64,000 bases of DNA. Source: Endosaccharibacter trunci. GTDB lineage: Bacteria > Pseudomonadota > Alphaproteobacteria > Acetobacterales > Acetobacteraceae. Location: positions 49,145 to 113,144 of the forward strand of contig JAMSKV010000013.1 of the NCBI GenBank assembly GCA_024515975.1. Direction: 5' to 3'. Positions 7,897-16,259 of this stretch are shown in pieces; the first letter of the stretch is position 1; each line of letters starts with the position of its first letter. Under the pieces are notes generated by a model. The model made no database searches, was not told the origin of the DNA, and was given only the letters and a program-made list of their open reading frames with translations. The position numbers were made by a program, and so were the translations under genes.

Positions 7897-9000
7897 TCAG
7901 CTCTGATAGGTGCGCCCGCGCCATTCGGTCGGCCGTCCGGCGCGCGCGGCGAACAAGGCGGTCCATTGCCGCCAGAGCAGAAGAAGCACGCCGGCCGGAT
8001 GCGACGCTACGCTGCGCGCATCCTGCCTGAACCGCGCGGCGAGCAGGCCGCGCAGGGAGAGGCTGGCGAGAACGGCGGCGGCCGCAGGCGCCGTGCACGT
8101 GCGACGGGACAGGCAGAGCAGGAATGGCAGCACGTGGCCGCCGAACAGAAGCGCGGTCCAGATCGGCAGGGCGGACGGCGTGGCCATGCCTTCGGTGGCA
8201 TTCTTGCCGAGGCCGGACCAGAGGGTGGGCCAGTCCTGATACATGCGGCAATCGGCGAGATCGGTCGCGTCCAGCAGGCCGGTCGGGAAGCCGCCGCGCC
8301 GGAACGCGCGCGGCAGGGTCAGCCCGTCATGCTTGGAGGCGCGGATCGAATCGTGCCCGCCGATCGCCTGATACAGGGAGCGCCGGGCGATAAAGAGCTG
8401 GCCGCATCCGGCGGCGAAACCGGGCTGGCGCCGGGTGCGATCGAGCCAGATCGGCCTGTAGCCCAGCAGAAGAAGGTGGATCAGCGGCAGCAGCAGCCAT
8501 TCGCCGGCCCCGATCGTGGTCTGGTGCGGAACGCCGCTGGCGAGGCCGAGCGACGGATCGGCCTGCATGAAGCCGGCCAGACGAGACAGCGCATCCGGCG
8601 CCAGGCGCACATCGGCATCCACGAATACCATCAGCTCGTGCGAGGCGCGCTCGGCCAGCCGGGCGCAGGCATGCTGCTTGCCGGACCAGCCGGGGGGCAG
8701 GCTTCCCTTGCCGGCGATCACGGACAGGCGCGGATCGTCGATCGCGGCCAGGATCGCGGCCGTCCGGTCCGTGGAGCCGTCATCCAGGACGATCAGCTCG
8801 ATCTCGACGCCGCGATTGGCCAGCACGGCGCGCACCGCCGCATCGATATTGGCCTCCTCGTCGCGCGCCGGGATCAGCACCGACAGGGCAGGGCGGCCGG
8901 AGGCGCGTTCGGGCCGGCGCAGCAGAGGCAGGTTGGCCGCGGCGATGCCGAGCGGCAGGGCGGCGAGGCCGAGCGCGGTCCATCCGGCAGCGTGTTTCAT
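7897..9000 (-). CDS. Family 2 glycosyltransferase, CrtQ-like (carotenoid glycosylation)
   Basis: The product is 367 residues. A GT-A fold begins at about residue 38 with LSVLIPARDEEANI, then IVLDDGSTDRTAAIL and the metal-binding DxD in VFVDADVRLAPDAL. The catalytic-region GGHDSIRASKHDG follows. The C-terminal 110 residues carry hydrophobic segments, so the enzyme is membrane-attached, with another hydrophobic stretch at the N-terminus. This layout matches CrtQ-type transferases that glucosylate C30 carotenoid acids. The ATG overlaps the acyltransferase stop by 4 bp. The substrate assignment rests on operon context. Confidence 0.8.
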   Translation of the reverse strand: MKHAAGWTALGLAALPLGIAAANLPLLRRPERASGRPALSVLIPARDEEANIDAAVRAVLANRGVEIELIVLDDGSTDRTAAILAAIDDPRLSVIAGKGSLPPGWSGKQHACARLAERASHELMVFVDADVRLAPDALSRLAGFMQADPSLGLASGVPHQTTIGAGEWLLLPLIHLLLLGYRPIWLDRTRRQPGFAAGCGQLFIARRSLYQAIGGHDSIRASKHDGLTLPRAFRRGGFPTGLLDATDLADCRMYQDWPTLWSGLGKNATEGMATPSALPIWTALLFGGHVLPFLLCLSRRTCTAPAAAAVLASLSLRGLLAARFRQDARSVASHPAGVLLLLWRQWTALFAARAGRPTEWRGRTYQS

Positions 9001-9833
9001 GATCGTGCTCCGGTCTGGCTGTGACCGCCATGCGACGGATCGAAGCGCCGGCCCGATCCGATCGCCCGCAGCCTGCGCCACTGGTCGTAGACCCAGCCGG
9101 CGCCGCTGGCGCCGTTGTTCAGGGTGGAGAAAGCGGCGGGATCGCGTTGCACGGCGTCGTTCGCCAGCGCGTCCATGGCGTCGCCGAGGGCTTGTTCCAG
9201 GATCGGGGACCAGTCTGCGGCCCTGCCGCCGTTGGCGGCGTCGATCGGCGGCCCCAAACGAAGCAGCAATTCGGGCCGGCTCTCGTTCCAGAACACGTAT
9301 TCCATGGCCAGTGGCAGCATCAGCGCATCCGGGATGGATGCCGCCAGATGGGCGATCCCCGGGCGGAGCCGCACCGGGCGGCGGCGCGGATCGGTGAAAT
9401 CGCCTTCGGCAGTGATCCACATCATCGCGCGTCCGCCGGGGCCGCGCGCCTCGCCCAGCACGCGTCGCGCCACCAGCAGGAAGCGACGTGCGCCGGCGGC
9501 ACTGTTCTTGTCGATGCCGAAGATGCCCAGCCGGCGGAAGAAGCCGTAACGGCCCAGCGCGTCTTGGTCCATCGGCCCGAAGCCCGGCCGTCCGGGAAAG
9601 CAGCGATCGGCCAGCAGGATATAGGCGGCCGGGTCCCACCAGGAGGGATGATTGGAGAACATCACCACCGGGCGGTCCGCCGGAATGGCGGCCGGATCGG
9701 TGCCGGACAGGCGCACGGCGTGGAAGTGGCGGCCGAAGCGCCAGCGCAGATAGAAGCCGAACAGGCGGAACAGCCTGTCCGAGCGTTGCGCGATCGGATC
9801 GGGCTCGGGCCCGGCCAGGAAGCGGGACGGCAT
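8997..9833 (-). CDS. Lysophospholipid-acyltransferase (PlsC)-like protein of the carotenoid operon
   Basis: The product is 278 residues. The acyltransferase HX4D motif appears as FSNHPSWWDPAAY near residue 60, and block III as WITAEGDFTDPRRRP near 145. In C30 carotenoid pathways an acyltransferase (CrtO-like in staphyloxanthin synthesis) esterifies the sugar after glycosylation, and this gene sits exactly between the desaturases and the glycosyltransferase. A general glycerolipid role cannot be excluded. Eight bp separate it from the upstream desaturase. Confidence 0.78.
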   Translation of the reverse strand: MPSRFLAGPEPDPIAQRSDRLFRLFGFYLRWRFGRHFHAVRLSGTDPAAIPADRPVVMFSNHPSWWDPAAYILLADRCFPGRPGFGPMDQDALGRYGFFRRLGIFGIDKNSAAGARRFLLVARRVLGEARGPGGRAMMWITAEGDFTDPRRRPVRLRPGIAHLAASIPDALMLPLAMEYVFWNESRPELLLRLGPPIDAANGGRAADWSPILEQALGDAMDALANDAVQRDPAAFSTLNNGASGAGWVYDQWRRLRAIGSGRRFDPSHGGHSQTGARS

Positions 9834-9841
9834 CGGCGCGC

Positions 9842-11377
9842 TCAGGCGCTGAGGCGTTCCGGCGCGTTGCGCTTGGCGTCCTGGTCGAGACTGTCGGCGG
9901 CGATCCAGCCGGACATCATCACCATCGGCATGCCGGGGCCCGGATGGGCAGCGCCACCGGCGAGATAGAGATGGCCGAGATCGCGCGAGCGATTGCCCGG
10001 CTTGAACGCGCCCATCACCGAGCCGTGGCTGGCCAGGCCATAGATGGCGCCGTCGAGCACGTTGTAGCGCTCATTGATGTCGGCCGGGGTGAGCACGCGC
10101 TCGGTGCGGATGCGCGATTCGAGATCGGTCATGCCGGCCGTGCGGGCGAGTTTGTCGAAGATCACCTTGCGATAGGCCGGCAGCATCGCGTTCCAGTCAT
10201 GGTGCGGCCGGAGATAGGGCGTATGCACCAGGATATAGAGCGCCTCGCCGCCCGGCGGGGCGACGCCGGGCTCGGTGCGGGCCGGGGCGGCGATGTAGCA
10301 GGTCGGATCGGGCGCCGGCTCGCCGCGCCGGTAGATGGCGTCGAACTCTTCCTCCGCATCGCGCGAGAACACGAAATCATGGTGCTGGAGATGCTCGTAG
10401 GCCTTGTCGAGGCCGAGATAGAGCACCACGCCCGAACAGGCCGGCTCGCGCTTCCATCGCCTGGAGAAGCTCTGCTCCGCCGCGCCGCCGACCAGTTCGC
10501 GATAGGTGCGGACGCTGTCCATGTTGGAGACGACGCGCGACAGGCGCACGATCTCGCCCGTATCGGTTTCCACCCCGCAGGCCTTGTTGTCTTCCTGGAT
10601 GACGCGTCGCACGCCGCAGCCGGTGCGGTATTCGACGCCAAGGCGTTCGCCCAATGCCACCAATGCTTCCGGCACGGCGCGCGTGCCGCCGATCGGATAC
10701 CACACCCCTTCCTGCGTCTGCATATGGGCGATGCCGCAGAGAACCGCAGGCGACAGATAGGGCGAGGAGCCGACATACTGCACGAAATGGTCGAGCATCT
10801 GCGACACGCGCTCGTCCGGGATGTGCCTGCGGATCTGTTTGGCGACCGAGGAGCCCATGCGGAGGCTGAGAATGTCGCGCAGGGTGGCGAGATTCATCCC
10901 CGCGCGCAGATCCATGGTGTCGCCGATATCCTCGACAGATTTCCAGAAGAAGAACCTGTCGCTGATGCGATGCAGGTTCTCGCTCTGGCGAATGAAATCG
11001 AGATAGCCCTGCTCGGTGTTGCCTTCTTCGGCGCCGGAGAAGCCGCGCAGGCGCAGCGCCATCGCCGCGACGTCCTGATCGAGATCGAGCACGGAACCGT
11101 CCTCGAAGAAGCAACGCCATTGCGGATCGATCCTGCGCAGATCGAGATGATCGGACATGCGTTCGCCGGCTTCGGCGAAGATGCGTTCGAGCACGGAGGG
11201 AACGGTGAGGATGGTCGGGCCCATGTCGAAGCGGTAGCCGTCCGCCTCGTGCAGCGCGGCCTTGCCTCCGAGCCAGTCGTTCTTCTCGAACAGCACGACC
11301 TTGTGGCCGCGCGCGGCAAGCGTGCAGGCGGCGGCGAGGCCGCCCAGACCGGAGCCGATGACGCCGACGGGTTCCAT
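9842..11377 (-). CDS. CrtI/CrtN-type carotenoid desaturase or oxygenase 2
   Basis: The product is 511 residues from ATG 11377; a GTG at 11380 would add one residue. The N-terminal dinucleotide-binding fold is VGVIGSGLGGLAAACTLAA with the acidic FEKNDWLGGKA. The C-terminal flavin-binding signature ends LYLAGGAAHPGPGMPMVMMS. The segment DMGPTILTVPSVLERIF is typical of the phytoene/diapophytoene desaturase superfamily. Desaturase, isomerase and oxygenase members (CrtI, CrtN, CrtP) cannot be separated by eye. It directly follows a second, divergent paralogue, as expected when one enzyme desaturates and the other oxidises the end group. Confidence 0.85.
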   Translation of the reverse strand: MEPVGVIGSGLGGLAAACTLAARGHKVVLFEKNDWLGGKAALHEADGYRFDMGPTILTVPSVLERIFAEAGERMSDHLDLRRIDPQWRCFFEDGSVLDLDQDVAAMALRLRGFSGAEEGNTEQGYLDFIRQSENLHRISDRFFFWKSVEDIGDTMDLRAGMNLATLRDILSLRMGSSVAKQIRRHIPDERVSQMLDHFVQYVGSSPYLSPAVLCGIAHMQTQEGVWYPIGGTRAVPEALVALGERLGVEYRTGCGVRRVIQEDNKACGVETDTGEIVRLSRVVSNMDSVRTYRELVGGAAEQSFSRRWKREPACSGVVLYLGLDKAYEHLQHHDFVFSRDAEEEFDAIYRRGEPAPDPTCYIAAPARTEPGVAPPGGEALYILVHTPYLRPHHDWNAMLPAYRKVIFDKLARTAGMTDLESRIRTERVLTPADINERYNVLDGAIYGLASHGSVMGAFKPGNRSRDLGHLYLAGGAAHPGPGMPMVMMSGWIAADSLDQDAKRNAPERLSA

Positions 11378-12963
11378 CACGCGATGCCTCCTTCGAGAAC
11401 GGTTTCGTCGAGGCCTCGCGCCGGGGCGCCGTTCGTTCCGGCCATTGGCATAGCGGTGCCGATCGGACGAAGACCGAGATCCTCCGCCAGGAGACGCGAA
11501 CTGATGCGTGCGCCCTCGAAAATGACCGGCAGGCCGCTGCCCGGATGGGTGCCGCCGCCGACCAGATACAGGCGATCGGCATCCTCGAACCGGTTATGCG
11601 GTCGAAGGTTCAGCATCTGGCCGATATTGTGCGCGAGGTTGAACACCGCGCCGCGATGCACGTCGAGTTCCTCGTTCCAGTTCGACGGCGTCATGATCTT
11701 TTCGAACACGATGCGCTCGCGGATGTCCGGAACGCCGGCGCGGGCGAGGCGATCGAGCACCAGTTCGCGGTAGCGCGGCGCCTCGACCCTCCAGTCCGGA
11801 CCGCCGTCACGCTCGTGACCGACCGGGACCAGAACATAGAGGGTGGAATGATCCGGCGGCGCGAGGGCGGGATCGGTCACGCAGGCGTTCTGGATATAGA
11901 AGCACGGGTCTGGCGGCGGCTTCTCGCCATTCTCGACGTCACGCAGGGTCTGCGCGTAATCCTCCGCCAGATAGATCGTGTGGTGCGCGAGACCGTCGAT
12001 CCGTCCCTTGATGCCGAGATACAGCATGAAGGTCGAGCAGGAGAGTTTGGTCCTGGCGATCTTGCGATCGTTCCAGCGCTTGCGGTTCTTTTCCGGAACG
12101 AGATCGGTCATGGCCGACAGGAAGTCGGCATTCATCACCACCGCGTCGGCCTTGGTGACGCCTGCATCTGTGCGGACGCCGACGGCGCGCTTGTTCTCGA
12201 ACACGACCTCGCGCACGGGCTCGCCGGTGCGGAACTTGGCGCCCATCTGGCGGGCCGCATCCGCCATCGCCCGCATCACGGCGCCATGGCCGCCACGCGG
12301 ATGGAAGATGCCGAACTCGTATTCCATGAAAGCGAGGATCGTGAACAGGCTCGGGCAGCGATAGGGCGACATGCCCAGATATTTGCTCTGGAACGAGAAG
12401 CCGAGACGAACCCGCGGGTCCTTGAACCAGCGTTTCAGATCATCGTCCACGGAGGAGAACGGACGCAGAAGGCGCAGTGCCCTGAGCACGTCCGGTTTCA
12501 ACAGATCGGCGGCGCTGTTGAACGGGTTTTCCAGCACCGGCCGGAAGGCCGCCAGCTTCCTGCGGCTGTCGGCCAGAAAGGCCGGGATCATGGCCGCGTC
12601 ATCGGGCGAGAGACGTGCCACGCTCTCCTGCAGGCGCGGAATGTCGCTGCTGGCGGTGATGCGGCCGTGACCCTCGAAGAGGATGTCGTAATGCGTCTCG
12701 AGCCTGATCAGCTCGACCGAATCCTCGAGGCTGCGACCGCACTGCGCGAAGATATCGGCCAGGACGCGCGGATACAGGAAGAAGGTGGGGCCGGTATCGA
12801 AATGGAAGCGGCCTTGCGGCGTGACGCCTTCGAGCGTCGCGGAGCGGCCGCCGACGGATTCGTGCCGCTCGAACACCGTCACCTCGGCGCCTGCATGGCT
12901 CAGCAGCATCGCGGCGGCGAGACCGCCCGGACCTGCTCCAACAATCGAAACCGGGCGCGTCAT
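11377..12963 (-). CDS. CrtI/CrtN-type carotenoid desaturase 1, first gene of the operon
   Basis: The product is 528 residues with the FAD-binding start VSIVGAGPGGLAAAMLLSHA and FERHESVGGRSATLE. The FDTGPTFFLYPRVLADIF block and the C-terminal LYLVGGGTHPGSGLPVIFEG identify the phytoene desaturase superfamily. It differs widely from its neighbour, so the pair is not a recent duplication. It is the promoter-proximal gene; the 184-bp gap to the divergent nadE gene must hold both promoters, but I see no consensus site there. No carotenoid synthase (CrtB or CrtM) lies nearby. Confidence 0.85.
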   Translation of the reverse strand: MTRPVSIVGAGPGGLAAAMLLSHAGAEVTVFERHESVGGRSATLEGVTPQGRFHFDTGPTFFLYPRVLADIFAQCGRSLEDSVELIRLETHYDILFEGHGRITASSDIPRLQESVARLSPDDAAMIPAFLADSRRKLAAFRPVLENPFNSAADLLKPDVLRALRLLRPFSSVDDDLKRWFKDPRVRLGFSFQSKYLGMSPYRCPSLFTILAFMEYEFGIFHPRGGHGAVMRAMADAARQMGAKFRTGEPVREVVFENKRAVGVRTDAGVTKADAVVMNADFLSAMTDLVPEKNRKRWNDRKIARTKLSCSTFMLYLGIKGRIDGLAHHTIYLAEDYAQTLRDVENGEKPPPDPCFYIQNACVTDPALAPPDHSTLYVLVPVGHERDGGPDWRVEAPRYRELVLDRLARAGVPDIRERIVFEKIMTPSNWNEELDVHRGAVFNLAHNIGQMLNLRPHNRFEDADRLYLVGGGTHPGSGLPVIFEGARISSRLLAEDLGLRPIGTAMPMAGTNGAPARGLDETVLEGGIA

Positions 12964-13147
12964 TCATCCATGATCCTACACCAACGATGGGTTCGCGCCA
13001 GTCTCGCGCTGTTAAATTCCGGGCCCTCCGTGCCTCCATCCTGACGGGTGCGCAGCCGTGATATGTGGAACCTGTCGGGCCGTCCCGGCAGGTGGCGCTT
13101 GCTTCGGGCGGACGGGCCGCGCATCTGTGGGCAAAGGGGGCTGCGGC

Positions 13148-15193
13148 ATGACGGATTTCCGCTCGATCTACCGGCACGGCTTCGCCCGGGTGGCGGCCTG
13201 CACCCTGCCCGTCTCCCTGGCCGATCCTTTGCGAAACGCCGCGGCCACCGCCGATCTGGCCGCCAGCGCGGCCGGGGATGGCGCGGTGCTGGCGGTGTTC
13301 CCCGAACTCGGCCTGTCCGGCTACGCGATCGACGATCTGCGCCAGCAGGATGCGCTGCTGGATGCGGTGGAGGCGGCGATCGCGCAGCTGGCGGAACGGA
13401 CGGCCGGACTCGGCATCCTGATCCTCGCCGGCGCACCGGTGCGTCATGCGGACGCCCTGTTCAACGCGGCGGTGGCGATCCAGCGCGGCCGCGTGCTGGG
13501 CGTGGTGCCGAAATCCTTCCTGCCCGGCTATCGCGAATTCTACGAGCCGCGCCAGTTCGCGCCCGGGACCGGCCGGACCGGCGAGCGCATCCGCATTGCC
13601 GGAACCGAGGCGCCCTTCGGCACCGATCTGCTGTTCGAGGCCGAGGACGTGTCCGGGCTGACGGTCGGGGTGGAGATCTGCGAGGATCTCTGGGTGCCGC
13701 TGCCGCCCTCGACGCGGCTTGCCCTGGCGGGCGCCAGCGTGATCGCCAACCTGTCGGCGTCCAACATCACGGTGGGCAAGGCGGAAACCCGTCGCCTGCT
13801 GGTGCAGGGGCAGTCGGCGCGGACCCTGAGCGCCTATCTCTATGCCGCGGCCGGAGAAGGCGAGAGCACCAACGACGTCGCCTGGGACGGTCAGGTGGCG
13901 GTGTTCGAGGCCGGTACGCCCCTGGGCGAAAGCGAACGTTTCCCGTCCGGCCCAAATGCGCTTCTGGTGGACGTGGATCTCGACCTGCTGCGCCAGGAGC
14001 GGTCGCGCATGACCAGCTTCGACGCCAACCGCGCGTCGGAGGGCGGGATCGGGACTTGGCGCAGGATCGGTTTCCGGGCGACGCCGCCTTCGGGCGATAT
14101 CGGGTTCCGGCGCCCCCTGGAACGGTTTCCGTTCGTTCCGTCCGATCCGGCGCGTCTCGAACAGGATTGCTTCGAGAGCTACACCATCCAGGTCTCGGCG
14201 CTGATGCAGCGCATGCGCGCGATCAACTGCAAGCGCCTGGTGATCGGCGTGTCGGGCGGGCTCGATTCGACCCAGGCGCTGATCGTTGCCGCCCGCGCCG
14301 TGGACCGGCTCGGGCTCGGGCGCGACGCGATCTTCGCCTACACCATGCCCGGCTTCGGCACGGGCTCGGAGACCCTGGGCAACGCCCTGGCGTTGATGGA
14401 GGCGCTCGGCGTTCGCAGCGAGACCCTGGATATCCGCCCGTCCGCGCGGCTGATGCTCGAGGCCATGCGTCATCCCTTCGCCGGCGGCGAACCGCTCTAC
14501 GACGTGACGTTCGAGAACGTGCAGGCCGGCCTGCGGACTGACTTCCTGTTCCGTCTCGCAAACCAGCACGACGGGATCGTGGTCGGAACCGGCGATCTGA
14601 GCGAGCTGGGGCTCGGCTGGTGCACCTACGGGGTGGGCGACCAGATGTCGCACTACAACGTCAATGCCGGACTGCCAAAGACGCTGATCCAGCATCTGAT
14701 CCGCTGGGTGATGGGGGCCGGTTGGTTCGCGGCGCCGGTTCCGGACACGCTGGCGCGCATTCTGGCGACGGAGATCTCGCCCGAGCTGGTGCCTGCAAGC
14801 ACAGATCAGCCGATCCAGAGCACGGAAACCAAGATCGGCCCCTACGCGCTGCAGGATTTCACCTTGTTCTATGTGCTGCGTTACGGGTTCCGTCCGTCCA
14901 AGGTGGCGTTCCTGGCAGAGCGGGCCTGGAGCGATGCCGGACGCGGCGGCTGGCCGCCCGGTTTTCCGCCCGATGCGCGGCCGCAGTACGACCTGGCCGA
15001 GATCAAACGCTGGATGCGCGTGTTCCTGCGCCGGTTCTTCGGCTTTTCGCAGTTCAAGCGAACTGCCGTGCCGAACGGGCCGAAAGTCTCCACCGGCGGA
15101 TCTCTGTCGCCGCGCGGCGATTGGCGTGCGCCGTCCGATGGCAGCGCACGGGCGTGGCTGGACGAGCTGGAAGCGGGAGTTCCAGATGTCTGA
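13148..15193 (+). CDS. nadE: Glutamine-dependent NAD+ synthetase
   Basis: The product is 681 residues from ATG 13148, preceded by AAAGGGGG. It amidates nicotinic acid adenine dinucleotide to NAD+ using glutamine. The N-terminal nitrilase-fold glutaminase shows FPELGLSGYAIDDL (Glu), VVPKSFLPGYREFYEPRQF (Lys) and VGVEICEDLWVP (Cys), the catalytic triad. The C-terminal synthetase has the ATP-binding loop VIGVSGGLDSTQALIV and the GTGDLSELGLGWCTYG block. The length matches the long two-domain form. The gene ends at a dispersed palindromic element. Confidence 0.96.
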   Translation: MTDFRSIYRHGFARVAACTLPVSLADPLRNAAATADLAASAAGDGAVLAVFPELGLSGYAIDDLRQQDALLDAVEAAIAQLAERTAGLGILILAGAPVRHADALFNAAVAIQRGRVLGVVPKSFLPGYREFYEPRQFAPGTGRTGERIRIAGTEAPFGTDLLFEAEDVSGLTVGVEICEDLWVPLPPSTRLALAGASVIANLSASNITVGKAETRRLLVQGQSARTLSAYLYAAAGEGESTNDVAWDGQVAVFEAGTPLGESERFPSGPNALLVDVDLDLLRQERSRMTSFDANRASEGGIGTWRRIGFRATPPSGDIGFRRPLERFPFVPSDPARLEQDCFESYTIQVSALMQRMRAINCKRLVIGVSGGLDSTQALIVAARAVDRLGLGRDAIFAYTMPGFGTGSETLGNALALMEALGVRSETLDIRPSARLMLEAMRHPFAGGEPLYDVTFENVQAGLRTDFLFRLANQHDGIVVGTGDLSELGLGWCTYGVGDQMSHYNVNAGLPKTLIQHLIRWVMGAGWFAAPVPDTLARILATEISPELVPASTDQPIQSTETKIGPYALQDFTLFYVLRYGFRPSKVAFLAERAWSDAGRGGWPPGFPPDARPQYDLAEIKRWMRVFLRRFFGFSQFKRTAVPNGPKVSTGGSLSPRGDWRAPSDGSARAWLDELEAGVPDV

Positions 15194-15194
15194 A

Positions 15195-15320
15195 GAGGAT
15201 TGCTCTTTCCTGGAAGAAACAAACAAAGAACGTCTGGTTGTTTGACGACGTAATCTCCGTCCGCTCAACACCAAACGGAGAGAAGTCTTTTTGCTTCTTT
15301 TTCTTCAGAAAAAGAAGACG
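15195..15320. repeat. Dispersed intergenic palindromic element, copy 1
   Basis: The element lies between the convergent nadE and epimerase genes. The strongest part is a 24-base hairpin at 15294-15317 (10-bp stem CTTCTTTTTC/GAAAAAGAAG), preceded by AAACGGAGAGAAGTCTTTTT. Copies with the same core occur in the opposite orientation at 39036-39160 and 57364-57406. The left half is degenerate but keeps an AAACAAAGAAC stretch corresponding to the second hairpin of copy 2. Confidence 0.8.
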
Positions 15321-15323
15321 TCT

Positions 15324-16259
15324 TTATTCTCGGCTATCCGCCAGCCATCGCGCCGTACGCGCCAGCCCGTCCTCCCATCCGACCTCGGGCTGCCAGCCGG
15401 TCGCCACGTGGAGACGTGTGGCGTCGAGGATGTTGGCGGGCACGTCGCCGCTGCGGCCGGGATGATGGATCAGGCGCGGCTCGCGTCCGAGAATGCGCGC
15501 CGCGTCGCGGATCACGCTGTTGACGTCGCGGCCGGTTCCGCTGCCGACATTGCACAGACGCGTGTCCGGGTCGTCTGAGAAAGCCGCGGCCAGGATCGCC
15601 GACACCACGTCGTCGATATGGATGTAGTCGCGCACGGTCGTCCCGTTGCCCCAGACATGGATCGGCGCGTCGTGCCGGAGCTTGTTCAGAACGGCGGCCA
15701 CCAGCCCCTGGCCGCGCTCCGGGTGCTGAAACGGGCCGTAGGCATTGCCGATGCGCAGGATGCGGTGATCGAGCCCGTGCTGGTGATGGAACAGGCGAAG
15801 GTATTTCTCCACCGCCAGCTTGCCGATGCCGTAGGCGGAGATCGGGTCGGTGGGCGCGTCTTCGCGGATCGGCAGGTCGCCGGAGGGTCCATAGACGGTG
15901 CCGCCGGAGGAGGCGAAGACGATACGCGCGACTCCCTGCCGGCGGCAGGCCGCGAGCAGCCGAATGCGCGGCGGCATGCCGTCGGCGACAATACCGGCGG
16001 GATCGGCTTCGGACTGGCCCGGCAGGCCGGCGGCGATCAGGTCGAACAGATGCGTATGGCCGGCGACGAGTGCATCCGGGTCGGGCAGGGTGCCGATATC
16101 GCCCTGTTTCCACGGCAGCCCGTGCAGGATCGGCGGCGGAGCAGCGGTGCGGCCGAATCCGGTGGCGGGAATTCCGCGTGCGCGCAGCGCCAGACAGAGA
16201 TTTGTGCCGATGAAGCCGCCGGCTCCCAGCACGAGGCAGCGCGGCGTGTCCCCGCTCAC
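15324..16259 (-). CDS. NAD-dependent sugar epimerase/dehydratase (extended SDR)
   Basis: The product is 311 residues from GTG 16259. The Rossmann motif is CLVLGAGGFIGTNLCLAL. The catalytic serine region is IVFASSGGTVYG, and the Tyr-x-x-x-Lys pair is in SAYGIGKLAVEKY. RDYIHIDDVVSAIL is the usual sugar-nucleotide epimerase segment, most like UDP-glucose 4-epimerase relatives. The precise sugar cannot be read from sequence. The start overlaps the stop of the giant glycosyltransferase by 4 bp, tying it to surface-glycan synthesis. Confidence 0.85.
   Translation of the reverse strand: MSGDTPRCLVLGAGGFIGTNLCLALRARGIPATGFGRTAAPPPILHGLPWKQGDIGTLPDPDALVAGHTHLFDLIAAGLPGQSEADPAGIVADGMPPRIRLLAACRRQGVARIVFASSGGTVYGPSGDLPIREDAPTDPISAYGIGKLAVEKYLRLFHHQHGLDHRILRIGNAYGPFQHPERGQGLVAAVLNKLRHDAPIHVWGNGTTVRDYIHIDDVVSAILAAAFSDDPDTRLCNVGSGTGRDVNSVIRDAARILGREPRLIHHPGRSGDVPANILDATRLHVATGWQPEVGWEDGLARTARWLADSRE

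Noticed and set aside
12599..15274. A very long open frame opposite nadE
   Set aside because: nadE on the other strand has complete catalytic motifs in both domains; the antisense frame is a high-GC shadow with no recognisable domain.
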